The notes below the pieces were generated by a model, which made no database searches, was not told the origin of the DNA, and saw only the letters and a list, made by a program, of their open reading frames with translations. From Brachypodium distachyon (Eukaryota; Streptophyta; Magnoliopsida; Poales; Poaceae), in the NCBI RefSeq assembly GCF_000005505.3, contig NC_016131.3, positions 52,437,355 through 52,501,354 of the forward strand: 64,000 nt of DNA, given 5' to 3'. Below are positions 16,241 to 29,967 of the stretch, in pieces; the stretch's first letter is position 1; the number at the start of each line of letters is the position of its first letter. The translations under genes and the position numbers were made by a program.

Positions 16241-16376
16241 TGTGTTCTCTCTACTGTCAATATATTAAAAGGGTAAATATATTAGGGAAAAAACATTCTT
16301 ACCCTCCAGACTCCATAAAAACATGTTTACAAGTAGAAAATATTCCTAAAAAGAAAAATACCATATGCACTACTAT

Positions 16377-16485
16377 GCTCTGTCTCATATTAAATGCCGA
16401 AATATTACATGTTCTAGACGTATTGTACTATATAGACACGTACATATTAGACAAATTTGAGTCACTTACTATGAGACGGAGGGAA
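16377..16485. mobile_element. Stowaway-type MITE, diverged
   Basis: Ends GCTCTGTCTCATATTAAATG and GAGACGGAGGGAA are inverted. The right flank is TA. Left boundary is uncertain by a few bases. Confidence 0.65.
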
Positions 16486-17044
16486 TATAAATTTGTAAAA
16501 CTTAAAGTATATACGCTGCATTTGCAAGGGTTAAAAGGAGAAATACACAAAGTGTCAAATAGTGAAGAATCACTATTCATGTTGCATTTGTGTTTTCCAT
16601 TTTACACATAAACTCTACCAACATATACAATTTGTTTTCACCTTTTTACAGTGGTTCCGATGTGTTTTCAAAGACAGTTTTCACATGATACGCCACCACT
16701 TAAAAATAATCTAAGTTCAACGCAGCCTTTGCTACCCAATCACCCCGGCATATAAAACACAATCAATGGCTATACCGTCGTATCAACATAGACAATCTTT
16801 AGGGCCTTGAGCTAGCAGGCATGGAACAGGTTCGTGGTAACTCGTCTAAGAAATGTAATATTTAAATCCTTCTGCAAAATTAACAGGTACAAAAGAACAT
16901 TCTTTAGGAAACGTTTAACTGGGACATCATTACAAAAATATTGAGCTTGCAGAGCGCACGCAACAGATGGTAACAAATAATTCGTCCTAAGTATGAATTG
17001 ATACATCCACAGCTTCTAGTCAGCTCCAGTCGAAACTCCAAGCC

Positions 17045-19322
<2,278 letters not shown>

Positions 19323-19340
19323 CTACCTCTCCTCCGGTCA

Positions 19341-19770
19341 CCTGAAGCACAAAAGTTCGTCAGATCCGGCCCAAATCCATCAGATCCAAATCCTAACAAC
19401 ACAAAACGGACGCGACGCCTATGGATCCAATAAACGCGACGACGATCCCCATGTAAGGCCTGACGCAAACTTAGGTGGAAAATTGTGGATGAACCCATGC
19501 ACACGAAAAATGTTTGTGATCTGCGCGGAAGATGACAGAGATCTACCGGCGGAGGAAACAGATCGGGCGATATTCTCACGAAATCAAGGTAGAAAACAAA
19601 TGGAATCGATAGAATTTAGGCTGGATCGGGGGAGACGATGGGTTTGAGCCGGAGATCGGGTACCTGACGAGAAGAAGCTGGCTGGCGCTTGGTTGTTCGA
19701 TGCGATCCAATGCGGGGAGGGGGAGAGAGAGAGGGGAGGGAGGAGAAGAAGAAGGCGAAGAAGACGGGAA
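19341..19770 (-). other. 5' UTR intron and CT-rich leader of ARF1 copy B
   Basis: The acceptor is at 19342-19344 and the donor GTACCC follows the exon end at 19664. The leader upstream is GA-rich on the plus strand (about 19710-19770). The block mirrors copy A. Confidence 0.6.
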
Positions 19771-20587
19771 CGTGCGTCGTGATTCGGGACGGGAGTTTAT
19801 TTATGTTCGATGCGATCGACGACGGTGAGGTCAAAATTCGAGAGGCACGCGTCGATGGACAGCTGGACGCGGTCGGTCAGAGACCCAATGCCACCAACTC
19901 TTCTCACCTCTTTGTGGTAAAAAAAAAAACTCTTCTCACCTCTCTGGCAGCAGAAAAAAACTTTCCAGGATTTAAATTGAATTAAATTACTTCAAGCTTC
20001 ACGGATTTTGTCGAAGTTATTGGAGATTTAAACTTTTTGAACCATAATGTCTTTACTTGAAACTTTTCAGGAATTATATATAGAGATCGATATTTATTTT
20101 TTGATGGGTATTCTTACGTTATGCTCAGTACAAATCTGATGAAACGAAAAATAACTGTGGTGATATAGGAAATTGTTCTATTGTTCGTTTCTGTTGCCAT
20201 GGCATTATAATTTGTCATAAGATTTGCGTTATGTGTCCCTAGAAATGGAAGACTGATAAATAATACTTATTGTCCTATCCTACACAATTTTTTTTCAAAT
20301 TATACAAATTGTGTACGACTATACCTCAATTAAGCTGCACGCATACTTCTATGCAACTCACTCTGTCCATCTTTGGGTCATTTGGAGGAAAAATAGAGAA
20401 TTCACGTCCTAAGGAATAATCCCTATACATGCCCCTGCCTTTTGGATCATAGGATTAACACAAAAAAAATCATAGGATATGAATTTTTTCTCCAAATTTT
20501 TGAGAAATCTAAACATTGCCGTATTTTCCTTTGAAAGATTCAATGGAACTCTTATCTCTGTCTCTCCTCTCCTACCCCAATTAAGTA

Positions 20588-20701
20588 CTCCCTCCGTTAC
20601 ATAATTCTTATCTCAAATTTGTCCAAAAATGGATTGTATCTATTCCTAAAAAACGTTTAGATACATGTAATATTTCGACAAGAATTATGGAACAGAGGGA
20701 G
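20588..20701. mobile_element. Stowaway MITE, well preserved
   Basis: Starts CTCCCTCCGTTACATAATTC and ends GAATTATGGAACAGAGGGAG, flanked by TA on both sides. Confidence 0.85.
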
Positions 20702-21676
20702 TATCATTTAATCTCAAAATTAATGTGTTTTCTTGTGTACAATCAAACATATTTTTTCAAACAATTCCCATGTATTTTGACTCCTTTGGTCGAATTAGAG
20801 ATAACAGTCGTTCTAATGAATGGGAAATAGCAAATCGATTTTAATTTAGGTTGTTGCCGTTGGAAGCACATGGAAGGGTCTCCTTCGTGGTGAAGCAATA
20901 TGTTATCGACGTGTTTGGGTCTAAGAGGATGATAAGGAACGTGGCCCTGACTGACATAGCTCCTCCAACGTGCAAGATTCGAAGTTAAAGGCGACAAGTA
21001 TATTTCGAATCTTCACTCCGAAGCAAGGTTTGCATCAACTCTATGTCGATTTCTCGAAACATTGACTGCCCTGAGCAACGGAGGGCCATGGCAAAATATT
21101 TGTGCAATGAACGGTTCTGAGAATCCTGTGAGAAAATGTTCCCATGCCTCCTGTATATATATTGGGAAAATGTGCTCGCCCAGCGTGTGCCGCGGTTCAC
21201 AATCTTCATTTGCACTATGCCACAGTGCAGAAACAAAGCGTAGATGTGGTTTATATAAGCTGTAGCAAACGTTAGCCCAGAAAACATGACGCTTAATCCT
21301 TCACATGAAGCCTTGACTACTTGGTTCAATATTTCATGAAATCTGACTGAATAACTGAAACTTCTGTGCATCGGTATTTCACGTCAAGTACAAATGACCT
21401 AGTGTCTTCAAACAAAAGCTGAAAAACTAAGCATCATCTAACGTGTTAGGCTACATCAGCAAGTCCCGAAGTCAAAACAAAAGGCATTAACAAATCAACT
21501 ACGAATTGTACCCCCACCGCATAATTCCAGGGTTACCATATAGATCTATGAACATTTTGCAGATGGATCAATAGTGCCCAATAGTAAATGGGCATTTAGT
21601 TATCGAAGGGTGAGGTTGGTTTGACCCGGTTGCTATCCAAATGAGGGACCTCTAGTTACCAATGGCATTTCAACTA

Positions 21677-21770
21677 CTCCCTCCGTCACATCCGTCACAA
21701 AATAAGTGACTTGAATTTGCATATATTCTAATACAAATCCACGTCACTTACTTCAGGATGGCGGGAGAAT
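21677..21770. mobile_element. Stowaway-like MITE, diverged
   Basis: Left end CTCCCTCCGTCACATCCGTC; inverted arms share AAGTGACTTG and CACTTACTT-type blocks. The right end GGCGGGAGAA has lost its clean TA. Confidence 0.6.
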
Positions 21771-24161
21771 TTAAATTTAGATAGTTCTGGACTGGCATTC
21801 AAAACTTCCGCACGATGGAGAGCGCAAACGCACTTTGAGAATTATTTGGCCCAATTTGGGTGTGCAGGGATCCACAGCAAAGATAACTATACCATCCAAA
21901 AGGATCCTGATCGATTTCACCAGCACAAAGTCTAGGCTGCATTAATTCTTAAAATCTTGTTTAAATGAAAAATATTCGAGACTAATGATGGTTTAAGCCA
22001 ATAAGAAACCCCCCTCAAATCATACCATGAAAGTAGACAAAGATAAAACCAAGTAACTACCCCTCAGCTAAGTGCATCGAAGCATACACACATTAGCCAG
22101 GCTCCAATTGACACACTTCAGCATGAAAAATTAAATAAAAAATGGCCAGGCTTTGCGAACAAAAAGAATAGAGGGATTCTTGTGAAGATCAAACTAGACT
22201 TGCAAGCTATAAAAGGTGCAGCTACCTCAAGCTTGACTAAAATGTAGAAACTGTAGCAAAAAGGTGGATAGGAAGAGCAGCAGCCAAAGGAACAATTAAT
22301 GATGTTCACGAATGAAATGGTGGCTTCTCAGTTACCACTGGTAACCAGACATGCAGGCATGCAGCCAGTTTGGGGTTCTGGATCCTATTAAGACCTAAAT
22401 ATAGAAAATCAAGTCACGCCAATGATCCCAACAGGGTTATTTCTTCACTTTCTTGCATGCAAATATAGTACTACTTACAAAGAATGCAAAACAATGAAGC
22501 CTTTTAGATCGATGTTTTCTGTTAGGTTTACTGGAAGAGAGAAGGGGGATTTTGGTTTCCCTAGTAGTGTTGCCAGTAATTGATAGTATCGGCAATTACT
22601 TAGTAAACGTGTGAAAACTAGCAAACAGCTATACCATCAAGGCATCAACTGGTGAAATTTTCAATCTACCAGTCTTAATTACTTAGTTGTGGCTGCCACA
22701 CTAACCGCTACTTCATTTGCTTTGCAATAGTAGACCTAATTGCGGATGACAAAATGCCAAAATGAAGTAAAATCATATCCGGTCACTAAGAAAAAAATGG
22801 TGGGCCCTAACCATATTCCATACAGCAAAATAGGCTATCATAAGTGCATATCCATCAAGCATGAGTATTTCACAAAACATAAGGCCATTGAGAATATCAT
22901 GAGTTCATGACATGTTGACACCCTACCAAATTTCAATCATTATTCGGCATAAAACACGCACAGCCTGACTACTTTCTAGGTTCACAACATGAAGGCGCCA
23001 TCTTCCATACAGTAAATCCAGCCATACTGAATAACATGCAATGACAGCCAGGGTGGAGTTGTGTCTACTGAAGGCCGGATACATGCAACACCAAATCATC
23101 AATCATGGAACCACCTAACATTAAGATGGACCCAATCTGGCAATGAATTTGAAACACCAATAAAGAACCAAAAGGTTGGGGCAGTGCAAAAAGAACAAAA
23201 TGCAAGTCTCTACTATGATCACTTGATATCATAATTAGCAGATTTTAGGACAAAGCGATCAACTACAAAGATGTATTAATTCGGTATCCCTCAATATGGA
23301 GCAATTTTAATTTGTAACACTCTGAATCAAATGTATAACACAGTAGTGGCAAATAGATTAACACCATACCGAACAATGCTGATTGAATAAGATGGCTATT
23401 ACATGAGTGCATGCATTTTGTTTAAATGCAAGGGATCAAAGCAGTACCAAAGTACTTCAACTGAAAGTTGAGCACATTTCTGGCAGATTCTCATGCGATG
23501 AAATCAAATAGTTCATGGAAAAACATGGCCCAATTGAAGATGTCTTAAGTCTTAACTGTGCAGATTTATTTAATCACATAACGCAAATTCTTGGGTACTT
23601 TGACTGGTTTTAGCACAAAGATGTTAACTCTAAGGGCAGAAAGAACTATGTTGGGTTACTATCAACTAATTTACTATTGCTTTCTTACAACAACACAACC
23701 AGAATGTTGATGTGACAAGAACAAGGCAACATCACATGTGCCGCCAAACTATATGAGCTGACAGCACCTAAGATGAACTATCATTTGTTTGTCAATCAAT
23801 CTGGGTTGGGTCTCATAAGATGGAGGAAAATGGATAAAAACAAAAAAGGCATGTTATCTTGCTAGACCCAGTCTGTGCAAACAGATTCATTGTAACAAAA
23901 TATAGGCGTGTGACCAACAAAACTAGTTCAGCAGCAGCATTACATACTTTATAGAACAAAAACAAGAGCAATAATCTAAGATTGCAGTTCCACAACAACA
24001 AAATGTTAACATTTCATCGAAGATCAATATTGACCACCACACAGCACAGAGCACCAGGGACCAGTTTTCCTGATAACTCCAGTCAATTATTCATCATCGT
24101 CCAAAACAGAATCAAGAAAAGCCTCACCCCGGCGCCGTAGGCGGAGCAGATGGACGGAAAC

Positions 24162-24675
24162 TCAGCCGGCCATGGGGTGGTTGGCAACATACTCAATAGC
24201 GAGCGGGAGCGAGTCGATCTTGTCAGCCTCCATATCGGGGATCTCGAGCTTGAACTCTTCCTCGATCGCCATCACCACCTCCACCGTGTCCAGGCTGTCG
24301 AGACCCAGATCCTTCTCGAAGTGCGCCTCGGGGGTCACCTGCCACAATAGCCACCACCGAGGACCGTTCTCCGTCTTAGGGTTAGGGTTTGGATGGCACC
24401 GGTCCGGCGCGACGCGATGCGGATTTGGCGGCGGGTTAAGTGGATGGGGTTACCTTGGAGGGGTCGACCTTGGGGTGGCTCTTGAGGACGTCGAGGACGC
24501 GGCCCACGACCTCGTCGTGGGTGAGGTGGTCGGCGTGGGAGGACATTGGCCGCCCGAGCCACCGCGCAAGAGCGTGGGGCTGGGCCGCTGCCGCCGCCGC
24601 GGCGAGAGGCGTCACCGTGGTGGCCGAGAGGCGGATGTGGCGGAGGATCGCCGGACGGAGAGCAGCCGCCGCCAT
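24162..24675 (-). CDS. Mitochondrial acyl carrier protein
   Basis: Two exons (24454-24675 and 24162-24338, GT/AG) give 132 residues. ACP carries growing acyl chains in mitochondrial fatty-acid synthesis, which supplies the octanoate for lipoate, and it can also associate with complex I. The N-terminus is an Ala/Arg-rich presequence (residues about 1-45) typical of mitochondrial import. The carrier domain follows, with [20 protein letters not shown]; Ser89 in DSL is the 4'-phosphopantetheine attachment site. The start is the first ATG and gives a normal presequence. The 5' part is extremely GC-rich. Plastid ACP is less likely because of the presequence and the [10 protein letters not shown] helix. 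Confidence 0.93.
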
Positions 24676-27004
24676 TTTCCTGTCTCTCCCTTTCGTCGTT
24701 CACTCGGGCTTTTTTGACTTGGCCGCGGAAGCAAAGACCTCAACGCTCGCCGGCCTCTGCCCTTTCGATCTCTGTTCTGTAGGGGAGTGTCCTGTGTGGT
24801 ACACCGTACACTACGTTGGCACCCTCCCTACTCCCTGGGTTCTTTTACTCCTATGGGGAATTGAGGATCTACGGGAAAATGAAATACTCCGTACTCATCA
24901 GGAGTAATTTAAACGGCAAGGCAATAGATACGGGATACAAAATGGAACATACTGCACCAGAATGTGCATTACACAATTTTAGTTGAATAAAGAATCAACA
25001 CTTAAATCGTAGGGTTAGAAGAATGTCATAATTCAAAGAGGGCATCTGTAGAGATCAAGTAAACATGACTAGTAAAGAATTGCATCCTATTCCTCTATTC
25101 CTCATTTTCAAGATTGTGTTCATATGAGTGGAAACTCGGGAGGTAAGGAAGCATCGTGACAATTACTCGCAACCACAAGATACGAGTGAAATACATTAGC
25201 GGTCCATGTGCTTAAGAGCTTGATTAACTATAGTCCTTGTACTTAGGAACTGTTAAAAAAATGTCATCCTTGCACTTGTTTTTGTCCTACTTTAGTCCTT
25301 ATCTCACCAGCCAACATACCACGTCTATAGTCATTGTACTTAGAAATTGTTAAAAAAAACATGTCATCCTTGCACTTATTTTTGTCCTACTTTACTCCTT
25401 ATCTCACCAGCCAACATACCACGTGTACACTAAACCATGCTAGTGTGTCATAGTGGAACATGTCGGAGGCAAGCCCTACTCTCACATGCGGTGAGTTTTT
25501 GCAAAAAAAAAAAAGCTTTCTCCTTGTAGTTTAGAAACAACCCATCCTTCCAATGTTTATATAAAATATCCTAAGTCCCTAACTCCATCTCTTGATTCCC
25601 CAATTACCCTCTCTTGATTCCCCTTGTTCTCTATCCCGATTTTGTTCTTGAGTCAAAGTTTTTCCAATACGTAGGTCGTAAAGGATCGATGCATTTGCTG
25701 GAGTGCATACATTGATTGCTCCGATAAGGATCATCTGCGTCACACAACGGCTCTCTACTTGTAGGTTGTCGTCTCATCAAGACACCTCAGGCAACTGATG
25801 ACCTCCAGCATTCTGAACCCTACTGCAATCGCCTCTACCTCCCTCTCTCATGGACGATGCGAGAGTAGTGAATGAACGAGGATGAAAAGAACTAACGGGC
25901 TAATTCCAAAGTTGAGGGGGACGGCAATTTGCCACGCGGCCTCTCGCATGTTCTACTATGTCACGTTATAGTTAAACGTCCACGTGGTTGGTTGATTATG
26001 CTAGTAGGCAACCAACAACCATGGTGATTGAAGTGAGCAAATCACAAGTGAAGGGAAAGGGACAAGCAATCTTTTCCAAAAGGGAGGGAGGAAGGAGGGG
26101 GAGAGCCCCCCCCCCCCCCACGCGGCCCCGGCCGGAGCTGAGCTCCCCTCGTCACCTATGGTGACGACGGCGACGCACAAAGGAGAAAAGGTGGTCGGCT
26201 TGACCGCCACCTTTCCCTTGCCCGTACCGAGCTTGAAGACGAGCCCCCGGCCGTCCGATCTAGGGCTAGGGAGCTCCCCCGATCGCCGGATCCTCGTCAC
26301 TTAAACTGAATCGGTATCGGGCCCAACTAGGCCTCGGACCGAAAACAGCCCAAAAGCCGGCCTGGGTTAAAAAAAACGGACCGCCTGAAGGCGGCCCACG
26401 TGTCGGCCCAGTCCGCACCCGCACGCGCGCGAAGCCGGCCCAGCGAGTCCACGCGGCTGGCTAGGCTCGGAAAAATTGCAGAAAGCCCAGGATTTCGGGA
26501 AAATTACCAATAAGACCTCAGAAATTTCGGGGAGGCCCGCATGGCCCCTGATTTTTGCAAAATAGTCCTTCGGGACACCAGATTTCTCGCAGAGAGGCCC
26601 CTAGGGTCCCGGTTTTTGCTAAAATACCCCCTGAAACCCGATTTCTCGCAGAGAAAATCACCGAAGGCATGGATTTCCCCGGAACACCTCCAAGGCTCCT
26701 ATTCTTCGCGGGAAAACTGCCAAATACCTCTGTCTCTCACAAGGAAGCCTACAAAGGGACTCACCGAAGAAATCATCATAAATACAGGAACAAGAGAAGG
26801 ACTCAAGAGTCTCTCACCGAAGGTTGACTCGAAGGCATTGTCAACGCCTCCAGCTCAAAGGGGCTACTGTTGTAGTAAAATAAAACCCTTACATGGGCCG
26901 AACCATAAATCCTACATGGTGACGACTAGGTCAACATTTCCCTACATGGGTCAGGATGCCAACGTGACACGGTCAATCCTACATGACAATGATCAAGACA
27001 AGTC
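24676..27004. other. Intergenic with tandem repeat, then LTR-like GC-rich sequence
   Basis: After the ACP promoter side comes AT-rich sequence with a tandem duplication at 25231-25427. From about 26000 the composition changes to GC-rich, repeat-like sequence with a C run (26108 onward) and degenerate motifs such as GATTTCTCGCAGAGA twice (26580 and 26640). No gene was recognised. Confidence 0.5.
25231..25427 (+). repeat. Direct tandem duplication, unit about 97-100 bp
   Basis: Two copies begin TAGTCCTTGTACTTAGGAA (25231) and TAGTCATTGTACTTAGAAA (25328). Both end in CCAGCCAACATACCACGT. Differences are single bases plus a short A-run indel. Confidence 0.85.
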
Positions 27005-28950
27005 TGTTGGAGATATGCCCTAGAAGCAATCATGTGATGATGTTATTTCCTATGTATTTATGAGTTAATGTTATTGTCCTCGAACATCATCATTGATATG
27101 TATCAATAAATATGTGATTTGTTTGTGAGACTATATATTCTATGATGTCGTTCTAATGGTCCCTAGTCATTGAGGTTATGCGGACACATAACCTAGACTA
27201 GCAATGTGACTCAGTATGATGACTATGTTTCACAAATCATAAGGCAAGGTGTTGCCAACTGATAGCATTGGACTCGACAATGAGATTGCCGAGTCGGACA
27301 GACCCGCACCGAGACACAACGAGATGATTGTCATTTGTTAGTCTCAAGTACAATGTTTATGCCAGTCCTAGATCTGAGGTCATCGCATGAGCTTGGGATA
27401 TGAATCGGCTTACTTATGGGTTACCAAACGCTACTCCGTAACTGGGTAGTTATAAAGATAGCTTTCGGGTTTGCTGAGAAGCATGCTGCAAGTCATGGTT
27501 GATCAAGATGGGATTTGCCCCTCCCTTTGGGAGAGATATCTCTGGGCCATCTCGAGTGATCAGATTCGGAAAGCATGGCCATGCGACTTGAGCTAAGCGT
27601 TAACCCGTTCGGGAATCTGAATCACGAGATCGAGAAGAGAGTCGAGCTATACACAAGGATGACAAGTACTTGCCTTGAGCTCGACACACATATCGTCAGG
27701 CAAAAGGAATGTTGCTTGTGGACAGATTGTATGGTTCGTCAATATACTTTGTGGTTATTCGGGAGTCAGCACGTGCTGCTAGGCGCCGCTACTGACTATC
27801 GACTTGGGTCGGAACCTGTGTTCGGACTCGTAGTCGTGTCCGTCTAACCGCGAACCTGTAGGGTCACACACTTAAGGGGATGGGACCGAATTGGATAGGA
27901 TCCAACTCGTATCGGGCTTAGACTCCTAACGGGCCTCAAGTGTTGAAGCCCACCAGGGAGGTCTATATAAGTGGAGGAGGCATACCCGGTTAGGGTTACC
28001 CCAGTTCGTGGCACGAGTCAGACCCGGCCGTCACATCTCCACGACCAAACCTTGCGATCGGATCTAGCAGTCCGCCGCACGGAGTTCCTCTCTGTACGTG
28101 TGGATACCTCAGAGGCGCTGCACCTGCGGCGCTTGGACGAACTGTTCGTGGGATCGGCGAGGACGAACAGGCCGATTGACTATTCGGCATCGACACGCAT
28201 CATTGACTCTACTTTCGCTACGGGTCTGCGTGTCTAGCGATAATCTCGTGATCCATTATCTACAGCATTGATCCGGGCGGAATCGGTAGAAAATTTTATT
28301 TTGTGCTCGCGTAGCCTACCATGTTAACCAACAAAGTCAACAAGTCAAGCATCTCATGCCATGATCAAGGGGTGGAATGAGCTTGAGTAGGGGCCAAGAA
28401 AAGTGTAGGGATGATGTCTTTGGTCCATGGTGGGCCATGGACCAACCCCTACTTTTCGCACTTGGTGCACACAAAAGTTATGGACTAAAGGGTTACTTTT
28501 ACCACTTTGCCCCCACTTTTCTTTTTCCCGCAAAGGTAGCCATGGTCTTTTGTTATGGACCCCTAGGCTATAAATACCCTCCATGGTGGCTTGTACCATT
28601 CACTCTCGACTTGAATAAACTCAAGGGGAAAGGGATAGAGTGCTCCCACTAAGGTTCGCTCTCGAGCTCCGCTTTCGACTAAAAGTCGACCGGCCTCGAG
28701 GAGCCTTTTAGGGGACTCTAGTTTCAAGGCTCCGCGCTAATCTTGGTTAGCACGGGGTCGATGGAGAAGGGATTGGGTTAGAGTTCCGAGGGTATCCTAA
28801 CCTCGATACTTGGAAGACGCGTTCGGTCCAAGTACGAGGCGGCCCCGACGAATCTCTCGCTAAAGGTGTCTTGGGAAGATTAGCTCAGCCCAATCACTTG
28901 GCCAACAACCCCCTGAAGCCTTTCCTAACATAGGACTAAGTCGTACCCAC
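26300..28950. mobile_element. Degenerate LTR-retrotransposon-like region hosting the solo LTR
   Basis: Sequence on both sides of the solo LTR (26300-27004 and 28334-28950) looks like one older LTR. It has a promoter-like GGCTATAAATA at about 28566 followed by a transcript-leader-like stretch, and the GC-rich low-complexity body common in grass gypsy LTRs. Removing the solo LTR and one AAGTC rejoins the two parts. I could not locate the outer ends or a target duplication, so class and extent are tentative. Confidence 0.45.
27005..28333 (+). mobile_element. Solo LTR of a Ty1-copia element (Angela/BARE-like)
   Basis: The 1,329-bp segment starts TGTTGGAGATATGCCCTAGA, the hallmark of the Angela/BARE copia lineage, and ends in the complementary CCAACA. 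A 5-bp target duplication AAGTC lies at 27000-27004 and 28334-28338. A TATA box (TATATAA, 27964-27970) fits an LTR promoter. No primer-binding site, gag or pol flanks it, so it is a solo LTR left by recombination between two LTRs. The ORFs within it are not genes. Confidence 0.9.
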
Positions 28951-29967
28951 AGGGTCGACCGAACCTATTCAAAAAATATCAGCGTGTCAACCTGTCCAAC
29001 TGTACGGCGACCTTCGCTATTAGGCTGACGTACATGCTCTACTTTTATATACGCACTTGTGCCATCAAGCATTGGCACCCTTTACTCTAATTGTTGTCAT
29101 TGGCATCTCTTACTCTAATTGTTGTAAATAACAACGACAATATATATAATAACATATTTAATAAAACTTATTTGGAGTTCTAGATGTTGGTAGTTTTTAT
29201 ATAAACTTGGTCAGTTGGTCAAACTTTAAAAGAATTGACTTAGGATAAGTTATGACTTTTTATATTTAGAAAGAGAGGTAGTATCAAATTTGCTTCATTC
29301 CCGGTGAGAGGCTCATGCCCCACTTGGCCATATGGAACTGGAAGATGGTAGCACAAACCATTGCCCATCAGGTTAAGCTGGATGAATACATACACGAATA
29401 AATTTTAGCTGCTCGTGTGTGGAACTGTGGATGTAAGCTGCATGATCTGCCGTAGGGTGTCAGCCTTAATCCAAAACTGCTGACCTCTCTTTTCTCATCA
29501 GCATTATTATGTCAGCTTCTTTACAAGCTTGAAATTTTGAATTTTGGAGCGTTGTATTTCACTGTCAGAGTCTAATTTGCATAAAATATAAACACTGTAA
29601 ATTACAGGAAGCAAACGGCCACAAAACTATATCTTTTAATTTCTCTTTATTAAAATGTTGTCAAACAGGATAAGTCTCTAGTTCACTCGCTTACAACTTC
29701 GAAAATCCTGTACCATCAGAACATGATGCATACCAAGAGCGGATTCAAATCAACAAGAGATGATGGATATTTATATTATTTTTCCCATTCTATCCAAGTT
29801 TGCATCCTTTCTGTTGAACTTACCAAGAATTGCTAAATGTAATCCATCACAGAAACAAGGCATGATGGATTCTTCTGTTTTTCCAGTCTTACCAGCTCGG
29901 AGTTCTTCCTTTCTGTGGAACTTGCCAAGAAATGCTAAATGAAATCCATCATAGGAACGACAAAAAT
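28951..29967. other. Intergenic and 3' region of the PPR gene
   Basis: AT-rich with no gene. The right end holds the repeated 3' segment at 29752-29950 just beyond the PPR stop codon. Confidence 0.5.
29752..29950 (-). repeat. Two direct repeats of about 100 bp in the PPR 3' flank
   Basis: Copies near 29752-29848 and 29856-29950 share CTTTCTGTTGAACTTACCAA or CTTTCTGTGGAACTTGCCAA, then GAAATGCTAAATGAAATCCA-type blocks. A third, shorter match (AACTTGCCAAGAAACTTCAA) lies within the last codons of the gene at about 30001-30020. Confidence 0.75.

Larger units (their letters stand above)
14631..17044. other. Intergenic between the ARF1 copies
   Basis: AT-rich. It contains a retroposon tail at about 15908-16240, a Stowaway relic at 16377-16485, and 3' flanking sequence of copy B. 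No gene was recognised. Confidence 0.5.
19771..24161. other. Long intergenic stretch with no recognisable gene
   Basis: About 4.4 kb, mainly AT-rich. Stowaway-like elements lie at 20588-20701 and 21677-21770. ORFs such as 20985-21371 on the minus strand have no recognisable domain or splice context. Sequence near 24162 is likely the 3' UTR of the acyl carrier protein gene. A lineage-specific or non-coding transcript cannot be excluded. Confidence 0.45.

Noticed and set aside
20985..21371. Minus-strand ORF of 128 codons
   Set aside because: No recognisable domain, no splice neighbours, AT-rich context; cannot be supported as a gene.
26001..26300. Minus-strand ORF in GC-rich sequence
   Set aside because: Lies in repeat-like DNA with a C homopolymer; no domain.
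27575..28237. Plus-strand ORFs inside the solo LTR
   Set aside because: Chance frames within an LTR; no gag or pol similarity.
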